A program made the position numbers and the translations under genes. The notes below the pieces were generated by a model that saw nothing but the letters and a program-made list of their open reading frames with translations, was not told where the DNA came from and searched no databases. Of a stretch of 5,963 bases of DNA, positions 1 to 5,720 are shown piece by piece (positions within the stretch are counted from its first letter, which is position 1; every line of letters starts with the position of its first letter). The DNA is from Gammaproteobacteria bacterium (GTDB lineage Bacteria; Pseudomonadota; Gammaproteobacteria; Arenicellales; JAOTYS01): assembly GCA_029861795.1 (NCBI GenBank), contig JAOTYS010000297.1:1-5963 (forward strand). Direction: 5' to 3'.

Positions 1-77
1 CGCATTGGGCGTGCGTATTTAGGTCTAGTGTTCTCCTTAGGCGAAACGCGACGGAGAATCCCGACTAAACTTGCTCC

Positions 78-90
78 AATATCGGATATT
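78..90. repeat. Short perfect inverted repeat upstream of fadE
   Basis: AATATC and GATATT flank a single central G, giving a 13-base dyad that ends six bases before the fadE Shine-Dalgarno sequence. Its position would suit an operator for a repressor or a small hairpin in the leader. It does not match the FadR or PsrA operator patterns known to me, so no regulator is assigned. Confidence 0.25.
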
Positions 91-96
91 CTGACG

Positions 97-102
97 AAGG
101 AG
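97..102 (+). promoter_or_regulatory. Shine-Dalgarno sequence of fadE
   Basis: AAGGAG lies eight bases before the ATG at 111. It is the strongest ribosome binding site in the window and decides the fadE start. It is also the segment that the leader at 31-38 could pair with. Confidence 0.85.
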
Positions 103-110
103 AAGTTGAA

Positions 111-2666
111 ATGGATTGGTTAGTGGTACTAGCGCTCACGCTGGCGTTTCTCGTCGCAATCTCGCGGATCCGCACAACGTTTCAGAGATGGACCGTAGCG
201 GTTGTGGTCGCGCTGGCGATATGCGGCTTGGTGGGGTTGTTGTCGGGCGGTGTGACGCTATTGGTAGGCGTCGTATTTCTTGCCATTGCGGTGCCGTTAA
301 TCGTTCCTGAGTTGCGACAGAAGTTTGTCAGCAAGCCCATGTTGGGGCGGGTGCGCAAGATATTGCCGCCGATGTCAGAGACCGAACGCCAGGCAATCAA
401 CGCTGGCACAGTATGGTGGGAGGCAGACCTGTTCGGAGGTGATCCGGACTGGAATAAGTTGCTGACCATTCCCGCTCCTAGGCTTAGCGAACAAGAGCAG
501 GCCTTCCTGGACGGTCCGTGCGAGAGATTGTGTGAGATGTTGGATGACTGGCAGATCAACTATGAACTCAACGACCTTCCGCCAGACGTATGGAAATTCA
601 TAAAAAGCGAAGGCTTCTTCGGGCTTCACATTCCGAAAAAATATGGTGGCCACGAATTCTCGGCGCTGGCGAGCTCCACCATCGTGATGAAGATCGCGAG
701 CCGCAGTCCCGCGACCGGCGCGACGGTAATGGTGCCTAATTCTTTAGGTCCAGCAGAATTGTTATTGCATTACGGAACAGCAGAACAAAAAGACTATTAC
801 TTACCTCGTTTGGCCGTAGCAGAGGAGGTGCCATGTTTCGCTCTGACGGGACCTTATGCTGGCTCTGATGCAGGCGCGATCCCTGATTTTGGTGTCGTCT
901 GTAAACGCACAATCAAGGGCAAAGAAGTGGTTGGTTTTCGCACCACATGGGACAAGCGCTACATCACTCTAGGGCCCATTGCTACCGTCATGGGACTCGC
1001 GTTCCGCGCGCTTGACCCGGACCATCTACTGGGCGATGTTGAAGATCTGGGCATTACCTGTGCGCTAGTGCCCACCAACACCAAGGGCATCAAGATCGGT
1101 AATCGCCATGACCCGTTAGGGACCTCGTTCCAGAACGGGCCGAATAGCGGCAAGGACGTGTTCATTCCGATCGACTGGGTGATCGGCGGCGAGGCCGGCA
1201 TCGGCAAGGGCTGGCGTATGCTTGTAGAGTCTCTTGCCGCGGGCCGCGGAATCTCATTGCCTGCCTCTGGCGTAAGCGCCGGCAAAGTCGCGGCTCGTAT
1301 GACAGGTGCCTATGCCCGCATACGCAAACAATTCGGTATCGCCATCGGTCGGTTTGAAGGCGTGGAAGAGGCGTTGGCGAGAATCGGCGGGCTCACATAC
1401 GTGATGGATGCTGCGCGGCTGCTGACGCTGTCGGCCCTGGATGCCGGAGAAAAGCCCTCAGTGGTGTCGGCTATTGTGAAATATCACCTCACAGAGGGCG
1501 CGCGCCAGGTGATGAATGACGCCATGGACGTGCACGGCGGTCGCGGCATCTGTATGGGGCCAAGCAACTATCTCGCCCTGGGCCACAAACAGATTCCGGT
1601 GGGCATCACGGTGGAAGGGGCGAACATTCTCACCCGTAGCATGATTATCTTTGGGCAGGGGGCGATGCGTTGTCATCCATATCTGCTGCGTGAAGTGGAA
1701 GCAGCAGGAAATTCCTCCCCGGACATAGCGTTACAGGAGTTCGATGAGGCCTTGTACAGCCATCTTGGGTATACCATGTCAAATCTGGCTCGCTCTATTG
1801 TCTACGGCTTAAGTGCCGGCCGGCTGGCGCCCAGCGCGTTATCAGCGGGCGCTACAGATCCATACTACCGCCATGTTACAAGGTTTAGCGCAAGCTTCGC
1901 GTTCGTCGCTGATGTGACATTACTGATGTTGGGCGGGGCATTGAAGCGAAAAGAGAAATTGTCCGGGCGCTTCGCTGATGCTCTGAGTTACCTATATATG
2001 TCCACTGCCGTGCTTAAGCGGTTTGAAGATACCGGCCGACCGCTGGAAGACTTGCCCTTGGTGGAGTGGGGATGCCAACACTGTTTATTCCAGACTCAAC
2101 ATGCTCTCGATCATGTTTTGCGCAATTTTCCGTCACGGATCGTGGGGACGTTGTTGAGATTGGTGGTATTTCCTCTCGGGCGCCGGCTGCGTATGCCGGA
2201 CGATGAGCTTGGTCACCGCGTAGCTGTATTGCTGATGGAGCCTTCCGCCACGCGGGACCGTTTGACCGAGGGCATGTATATATCCGACGATCCTAAAGAC
2301 GTGACCGGTCGTATCGACTACGCACTGCCAAAAGTCATTGCGGCCGGGCCTATCTATCGTCGTCTAAGAAAGGAGCGCATAGAGCAGCCTCCTGGGGTGG
2401 AGTTCAATGCGTGGCTTGAAGAACTGCTAGCCAAAGGTCAGATTGAACAGACAGAAATACCCGTACTCCAACAAGCACACGAAGCAAGCTATGCGGCAAT
2501 CATGGTCGACGATTTTGAGTCACTCGGTGCGAGAGGCGCCTCTGCGCGCAGTGGCACGCGCAAATCGAAGACAACTTCGACTCGCAGCAAGAAGACAGCG
2601 CCTCAAGCTGACTCTACCGAGCAAAACGTGTCCACCGAGGAGACAAGCACCACCCCCACGTCGTAG
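111..2666 (+). CDS. fadE: Acyl-CoA dehydrogenase FadE, membrane-anchored
   Basis: FadE is a flavoprotein that oxidises acyl-CoA to trans-2-enoyl-CoA, the first step of beta-oxidation. Residues 1-20 and about 28-66 are hydrophobic and form two or three membrane segments, as in E. coli FadE. A FadE-specific linker follows (PPMSETE at 86-92, TVWWEADLF at 100-108). The dehydrogenase core shows VPNSLGPAELL (208-218), FALTGPYAGSDAG (243-255), RYITLGPIATVMGLAF (283-298), FQNGP (340-344) and GKDVFIPIDW (347-356). Glu502 in TVEGANILTRS is the likely catalytic base. The C-terminal domain specific to bacterial FadE runs to about residue 803 and ends with VDDF, as in E. coli. At 851 residues the protein is longer than the 814 of E. 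coli because of a low-complexity tail: basic Lys/Arg/Ser/Thr to about 829, then Ser/Thr/Glu. The start is fixed by AAGGAG at ideal spacing and by the membrane anchor. It heads the gene cluster. Confidence 0.96.
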   Translation: MDWLVVLALTLAFLVAISRIRTTFQRWTVAVVVALAICGLVGLLSGGVTLLVGVVFLAIAVPLIVPELRQKFVSKPMLGRVRKILPPMSETERQAINAGTVWWEADLFGGDPDWNKLLTIPAPRLSEQEQAFLDGPCERLCEMLDDWQINYELNDLPPDVWKFIKSEGFFGLHIPKKYGGHEFSALASSTIVMKIASRSPATGATVMVPNSLGPAELLLHYGTAEQKDYYLPRLAVAEEVPCFALTGPYAGSDAGAIPDFGVVCKRTIKGKEVVGFRTTWDKRYITLGPIATVMGLAFRALDPDHLLGDVEDLGITCALVPTNTKGIKIGNRHDPLGTSFQNGPNSGKDVFIPIDWVIGGEAGIGKGWRMLVESLAAGRGISLPASGVSAGKVAARMTGAYARIRKQFGIAIGRFEGVEEALARIGGLTYVMDAARLLTLSALDAGEKPSVVSAIVKYHLTEGARQVMNDAMDVHGGRGICMGPSNYLALGHKQIPVGITVEGANILTRSMIIFGQGAMRCHPYLLREVEAAGNSSPDIALQEFDEALYSHLGYTMSNLARSIVYGLSAGRLAPSALSAGATDPYYRHVTRFSASFAFVADVTLLMLGGALKRKEKLSGRFADALSYLYMSTAVLKRFEDTGRPLEDLPLVEWGCQHCLFQTQHALDHVLRNFPSRIVGTLLRLVVFPLGRRLRMPDDELGHRVAVLLMEPSATRDRLTEGMYISDDPKDVTGRIDYALPKVIAAGPIYRRLRKERIEQPPGVEFNAWLEELLAKGQIEQTEIPVLQQAHEASYAAIMVDDFESLGARGASARSGTRKSKTTSTRSKKTAPQADSTEQNVSTEETSTTPTS
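2532..2580. repeat. Cluster of short palindromes in the fadE tail-coding region
   Basis: Three dyads lie within 49 bases: AGAGGCGCCTCT, a perfect 12-base palindrome (2532-2543); TGCGCGCA, a perfect 8-base palindrome sharing its first base (2543-2550); and TCGAAG-ACAA-CTTCGA, a 6-base-pair stem with a 4-base loop (2565-2580). They fall in the part of fadE that encodes the poorly constrained C-terminal tail. They could form mRNA structure or protein-binding sites, or be a by-product of repetitive Arg/Ser/Lys codons. Confidence 0.35.
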
Positions 2667-2715
2667 ACAAGCGACGAGCTCTATTTGTACGCTATAAATG
2701 AGTTGAAGCAATGTT

Positions 2716-2750
2716 GGGCGCACCTGTGTTGTGATCAGGGATGTGCGTTT
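2716..2750 (+). other. Bulged hairpin in the fadE-crotonase intergenic gap
   Basis: CGCACCTG (2719-2726) pairs as CGCA with TGCG (2744-2747) and CCTG with CAGG (2736-2739), leaving a 4-base bulge at 2740-2743 and a 9-base loop. Three G-U pairs (GGG 2716-2718 with TTT 2748-2750) could extend the base. Only three T follow, so it is at best a weak terminator or attenuator. The rest of the 118-base gap holds TATAAA boxes at 2693-2698 and 2767-2772 and a TTGACA at 2760-2765. None of these is at proper promoter spacing with another, so no promoter is called. Confidence 0.2.
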
Positions 2751-2770
2751 ATCATCAAATTGACACTATA

Positions 2771-2777
2771 AAGAGAG
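2771..2777 (+). promoter_or_regulatory. Ribosome binding site of the crotonase-family gene
   Basis: AAGAGAG lies seven bases before the ATG at 2785. An in-frame GTG directly precedes that ATG at 2782, but ATG is the better start codon and has better spacing, so 2785 is chosen. Confidence 0.6.
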
Positions 2778-2784
2778 TCTTGTG

Positions 2785-3576
2785 ATGGCTAAACCAGTTC
2801 AAACCGCCATTGAAAATGGTGTAGCTAGCGTAACGCTAAATCGGCCGGACGTACTCAATGCGCTTAACGCTGAGATGGCAGCCGCGCTATTCGAGACAGT
2901 GTCGCGACTAGAAACCGACCACACAGTGCGGTGTGTCGTTATTACCGGGGCCGGAGGTCACTTTATGGCTGGAGGCGACATCAAGTTCTTCCGCCAATGG
3001 CTCGATACTGACCCGAATCGAGATCGCAAGGACTTTGACGAGTTGTTTTACAACGTCCACGGCACCATTCGTGTGCTACGACAAATGGAAAAACCGGTGG
3101 TGGCGAGTGTGCGCGGGGCTGCCGCAGGTTTTGGTGTGAGTTTGATGGCGGCCTGCGATTTGAGTCTGGTTGCCGAAAATGCGGTTTTAACGCTAGCTTA
3201 CTGTCACCTTGGTGCTTCACCGGACGGTGGCAGCACCTATTATCTTCCGCGGATGGTTGGGGTTAAGCGCGCGATGGAATTGGCTTTGCTTGGAGAGAAA
3301 TTTGATGCTCACAGGGCGTTGGAGATGGGGTTGGCAACCCGGGTGGTGGCTGAAGCAGAATTGGAACGCGCCACCTCGGCCCTTGCGGCGCATTTATCCG
3401 CGGGCCCGGTGCGGGCCTACGCCAATACCAAACGGCTCATCAATGCGTCGTTGCACACCGAATTCAACCAGCAGCTCGATGCGGAGCAGGAGAGTTTTAT
3501 TGAATGCGCCATGACTCCAGATTTTGCGGAGGGCGTGACGGCCTTTTGTGAAAAACGCAAACCGCGGTTCGGTTGA
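2785..3576 (+). CDS. Crotonase-superfamily enoyl-CoA hydratase/isomerase
   Basis: This is a 263-residue cytoplasmic enzyme of the crotonase (enoyl-CoA hydratase/isomerase) fold, of normal length. Visible family motifs are ASVTLNRPDVLNALN (14-28), the CoA and oxyanion-hole segment VVITGAGGHFMAGGDIK (51-67), KPVVASVRGAAAGFGVSL (103-120), AACDLSLVAENA (122-133), LGASPDGGSTYYLPRMVG (142-159) and EMGLATRVV (180-188). Aligned from memory with mitochondrial enoyl-CoA hydratase, the two catalytic glutamates fall at Ser119 and Tyr139, so both are missing. Asp147 in SPDGG sits where PaaG-like isomerases carry their catalytic acid. It is therefore more likely a double-bond isomerase than a true hydratase, though the substrate is not known. 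Its place between fadE and fadD points to beta-oxidation, perhaps of unsaturated or otherwise non-standard acyl chains. Family membership is sure; the specific reaction is inference. Confidence 0.93.
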   Translation: MAKPVQTAIENGVASVTLNRPDVLNALNAEMAAALFETVSRLETDHTVRCVVITGAGGHFMAGGDIKFFRQWLDTDPNRDRKDFDELFYNVHGTIRVLRQMEKPVVASVRGAAAGFGVSLMAACDLSLVAENAVLTLAYCHLGASPDGGSTYYLPRMVGVKRAMELALLGEKFDAHRALEMGLATRVVAEAELERATSALAAHLSAGPVRAYANTKRLINASLHTEFNQQLDAEQESFIECAMTPDFAEGVTAFCEKRKPRFG

Positions 3577-3617
3577 GCTCAGGTGAGTTAGTACCTTCAC
3601 ACAAGCGCCCGAACGCA

Positions 3618-3650
3618 ATGATGATGCTAGCTACTAGTTGTTCTTCATGA
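3618..3650 (+). other. Possible 10-codon leader ORF overlapping the next gene start
   Basis: Three consecutive ATG codons (3618-3626) open a 10-codon frame, MMMLATSCSS, whose TGA stop overlaps the ATG of the PHA-system gene as ATGA (3647-3650). The downstream gene has no clear Shine-Dalgarno sequence, so coupling by termination and reinitiation is conceivable. The mini-ORF also lacks a good ribosome binding site, so this is weak and may be chance. Confidence 0.15.
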
Positions 3651-3928
3651 CACACATCGACATTCGTCACGCGCACTCCCTTGATCCCAGACGCGCTCGC
3701 GAAGTGATGCAAGAAGTCGCGCAGAAGATGATTGATAAATATCAGGTATGCTGTCGGTGGGAGGGGGATTCACTGCATTTTGAAAGGCCGGGGCTGAATG
3801 GATGCATGGTAATGGATGGCAACGAAGTTCACGTTACCACCACGCTGGGTGTGATGCTGCGTCCAATGAGGACTATGATCGAGCAGCAAATTCGACAACA
3901 GTTGAGTAAGTTACTACCGGACAGCTAA
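3647..3928 (+). CDS. Polyhydroxyalkanoic acid system protein (PHA_gran_rgn family)
   Basis: This 93-residue soluble protein is recognised as the small 'putative polyhydroxyalkanoic acid system protein' family, from its length and pattern: IDIRHAHSLDPRRARE (4-19) with a basic amphipathic helix, then CRWEGDSLHFERPGLNG (36-52), VHVTTTLGVMLRP (61-73) and a C-terminal helix, MIEQQIRQQLSKLL (77-90). There is no signal peptide or membrane segment. The biochemical role of the family is poorly defined. It is named for occurrence with PHA synthesis genes, and granule association is presumed rather than shown here. It lies 70 bases after the crotonase gene and 32 before fadD. The ATG at 3647 is preferred over an in-frame TTG at 3638, which would add only three residues. 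Neither start has a clear ribosome binding site, so translation may be coupled or weak. Confidence 0.87.
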   Translation: MTHIDIRHAHSLDPRRAREVMQEVAQKMIDKYQVCCRWEGDSLHFERPGLNGCMVMDGNEVHVTTTLGVMLRPMRTMIEQQIRQQLSKLLPDS

Positions 3929-3935
3929 TGTAGCG

Positions 3936-3949
3936 ACGCCTTTGGGCGT
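3936..3949 (+). other. Small GC-rich hairpin just before fadD
   Basis: ACGCC and GGCGT form a perfect 5-base-pair stem around the loop TTTG, ending 11 bases before the fadD ATG. No T-run follows, so it is not an intrinsic terminator. The only ribosome-binding-like bases before fadD are the weak GTAAG/AAGCAG next to it. The hairpin could therefore influence fadD translation or mark a processing point between the two genes. Confidence 0.3.
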
Positions 3950-3960
3950 AAGCAGCACTG

Positions 3961-5643
3961 ATGGAAAAAACCTGGCTGAAACATTATCCAGAAGGCGTCC
4001 CGCCTGAGATAGATCCGGATCGGTTTGTCTCTCTAGTCGAGGTATTCGAGCAAAGCTTCAATGAGTTCGAGGGTAGGCCGGCATTTACTAATCTCGGTCA
4101 CATCATCTCATATGGTCAACTCAATCATTTGTCGAAAGACCTTGCCGCTTATCTGCAGCAAGACTTGAGGTTAGGCAAGGGCGATCGAGTTGCTGTGATG
4201 ATGCCGAATCTGTTGCAGTATCCGGTAACGACATGCGCCGTCCTTAGGGCGGGGTTAGTCGCTGTTAACGTGAATCCACTGTATACGGAACCCGAGCTCC
4301 GGCATCAGTTGGTCGACGCCAGGGCCGAGACCATAGTCATTGTCTCCAATTTTGCTCACATCCTAGCCAAAGTCCTGGCTGACACCCCTGTAAAGAACAT
4401 CATCGTTACTAACCTGGGGGATCTGTTGCCGTTTCCAAAGTCTGTTGTTGTTAATTTTGCGGTCAAGCACCTTAAGAAAATGGTGCCGTCATTTCACCTG
4501 CCGCAGGCGGTAAAGTTGAAAACAGCCATAGCGAGGGGCCGTGGCCTGTCATTCGAGCCTGTTGATGTGACTGGAGAGGACCTCGCGTTTTTGCAGTATA
4601 CCGGCGGCACGACGGGGGTATCCAAAGGTGCCATGCTCACTCACAGGAATATGGTCGCTAATGTCGAGCAGATTTCCGCATGGCTGCAAAAGGATATAGA
4701 GATCGGTAACGAGATTATTGTCACGGCACTACCGCTCTACCATGTATTTTGTCTCACTGCGAATTACTTATGCTTTTTCAAATTTGGTGCACTGAACGTA
4801 CTTATTACTAACCCACGGGATATTCCTGGGTTCATCAAAGAGCTAGCAAAGTGGAAATTCGGCGCTATCACCGGTGTCAATACCCTATTCAATGCGCTTT
4901 TGCAGAATGACGATTTTGCCAAGCTTGATTTTTCTGGGCTGAAACTTTCGGTGGGTGGAGGTATGGCGGTGCAGCAAGCGGTGGCCAAAAGATGGGCTGA
5001 GGTGACAGGTTGCACCTTGCTGGAAGGTTATGGTCTCACCGAGTCTTCACCAGGAGTAACCATGAATCCCATCGATACCAAGGAGTTCAGAGGAAGTATT
5101 GGCTTACCTCTGCCGTCGACAGAGATCTCGCTGCGCAATAACGAGGGTAACGAGGTGACGCAGGGAGACAGTGGCGAGTTGTGCGTAAGAGGGCCGCAGG
5201 TGATGCGTGGTTACTGGCAGCGACCGCAGGAGACATCTTTGGTACTCGATGACGACGGGTGGTTGCACACGGGGGATATTGCAACTGTCGACGAGCAGGG
5301 CTTTGTCCGCATCATCGATCGTAAGAAAGACATGATTTTGGTATCAGGATTTAATGTCTATCCCAACGAGATTGAGGACGTGGTTGCGCTTCACCCGGAC
5401 GTGTCAGAAGTAGCATGTATCGGGGTGCCGGATGAAAGATCGGGCGAGGCAGTAAAAGTGTTTGTGGTTGTAAGACCTGGGGCACAACTGTCTGCTGAAG
5501 ACATCATCGCCCACTGTGGAAAACATCTAACAGGTTACAAACGGCCCAATCACGTGGAGTTTCTTGATGAGCTGCCAAAGTCTAATGTGGGAAAAATACT
5601 CAGGCGAGCTCTGCGAGAGGGAGCAACGCAAAATTCCGGATGA
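3961..5643 (+). CDS. fadD: Long-chain-fatty-acid--CoA ligase FadD
   Basis: FadD is an AMP-forming ligase that converts long-chain fatty acids, ATP and CoA to acyl-CoA, AMP and pyrophosphate at the inner face of the membrane, coupling uptake to beta-oxidation. The 560 residues match the 561 of E. coli FadD, and the N-terminus ([10 protein letters not shown]) aligns with it from residue 1, fixing the start. Motifs: MMPNLLQYP (80-88), the ATP-binding P-loop [11 protein letters not shown] (213-223), TALPLYHVF (255-263), [10 protein letters not shown] (305-314), GYGLTE (356-361), the fatty-acyl-CoA synthetase signature from DGWLHTGD (Asp439) to DRKKDMI (Arg454), [11 protein letters not shown] (463-473), and [10 protein letters not shown] (540-549) with the catalytic Lys545. 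All key residues are present, so it should be active. It closes the plus-strand cluster. The ribosome binding site is weak for such a central gene. Confidence 0.97.
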   Translation: MEKTWLKHYPEGVPPEIDPDRFVSLVEVFEQSFNEFEGRPAFTNLGHIISYGQLNHLSKDLAAYLQQDLRLGKGDRVAVMMPNLLQYPVTTCAVLRAGLVAVNVNPLYTEPELRHQLVDARAETIVIVSNFAHILAKVLADTPVKNIIVTNLGDLLPFPKSVVVNFAVKHLKKMVPSFHLPQAVKLKTAIARGRGLSFEPVDVTGEDLAFLQYTGGTTGVSKGAMLTHRNMVANVEQISAWLQKDIEIGNEIIVTALPLYHVFCLTANYLCFFKFGALNVLITNPRDIPGFIKELAKWKFGAITGVNTLFNALLQNDDFAKLDFSGLKLSVGGGMAVQQAVAKRWAEVTGCTLLEGYGLTESSPGVTMNPIDTKEFRGSIGLPLPSTEISLRNNEGNEVTQGDSGELCVRGPQVMRGYWQRPQETSLVLDDDGWLHTGDIATVDEQGFVRIIDRKKDMILVSGFNVYPNEIEDVVALHPDVSEVACIGVPDERSGEAVKVFVVVRPGAQLSAEDIIAHCGKHLTGYKRPNHVEFLDELPKSNVGKILRRALREGATQNSG

Positions 5644-5720
5644 TTAGTCAAGGACTCGCTATACAAGCGGATTGAGTGTTCGGGGGGCGTGAAAATCACA
5701 GCGCCAGCGACAACTCTAAG
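5644..5720. other. Convergent intergenic gap without an evident terminator
   Basis: The gap separates the 3' ends of fadD and the MATE gene. It contains small dyads, CGCT-ATACA-AGCG (5657-5669) and GTGA-AAA-TCAC (5689-5699). A GGC/GCC pair (5686-5688 with 5703-5705) could extend the second across a 3-base bulge. There is also a run of six G (5682-5687). Neither strand has a T-run after a stem, so no intrinsic terminator is called. Confidence 0.4.

Larger units (their letters stand above)
31..104 (+). promoter_or_regulatory. Possible fadE 5' leader with mutually exclusive pairings over the ribosome binding site
   Basis: Bases 31-38 (TTCTCCTT) are an exact reverse complement of bases 97-104 (AAGGAGAA), which contain the fadE Shine-Dalgarno sequence. 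Bases 31-36 are also an exact reverse complement of 53-58 (GGAGAA). If the transcript starts upstream of base 31, the first segment could either hide the ribosome binding site or pair with the nearer 53-58 segment and leave it free. That is the logic of a translational switch. No known riboswitch family is recognised, and no convincing -35/-10 pair fixes the transcription start. The pairings are seen directly; the regulatory role is inference and chance complementarity is quite possible. Confidence 0.3.

Noticed and set aside
1..30. End of an upstream gene
   Set aside because: TAG triplets occur at 20-22 and 26-28, but with so few bases no reading frame can be supported.
42..60. PsrA-type operator upstream of fadE
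   Set aside because: Only a CGAAAC half-site is present (42-47); the expected GTTTC half after four bases is missing.
241..255. Tyr249 in the FadE GPYAGSD motif as an active-site defect
   Set aside because: The position corresponds to the variable x of the acyl-CoA dehydrogenase TEPxAGSD motif; the conserved GSD and the catalytic Glu502 region are intact.
2659..2676. CGTCG/CGACG dyad across the fadE stop as a terminator
   Set aside because: The stem has only five base pairs with an 8-base loop and no T-run follows.
2443..2697. Arginine-rich plus-strand frame overlapping the fadE 3' end
   Set aside because: It is a shifted-frame reading of the fadE tail, has no ribosome binding site, and its basic composition follows from the GC-rich repetitive codons.
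2760..2772. TTGACA and TATAAA before the crotonase gene as a promoter
   Set aside because: The two boxes are only one base apart instead of about 17, so they cannot be the -35 and -10 of one promoter. No good partner is found for either.
3142..3315. Crotonase gene as a 4-chlorobenzoyl-CoA dehalogenase
   Set aside because: Asp147 aligns with the nucleophilic aspartate of that enzyme and the flanking YxLxRxVGxxRAMEL pattern is similar. However, the partner tryptophan is replaced by Tyr139, the SPDGGST context is typical of isomerase-like crotonases, and the fad neighbours give no sign of aromatic halide metabolism.
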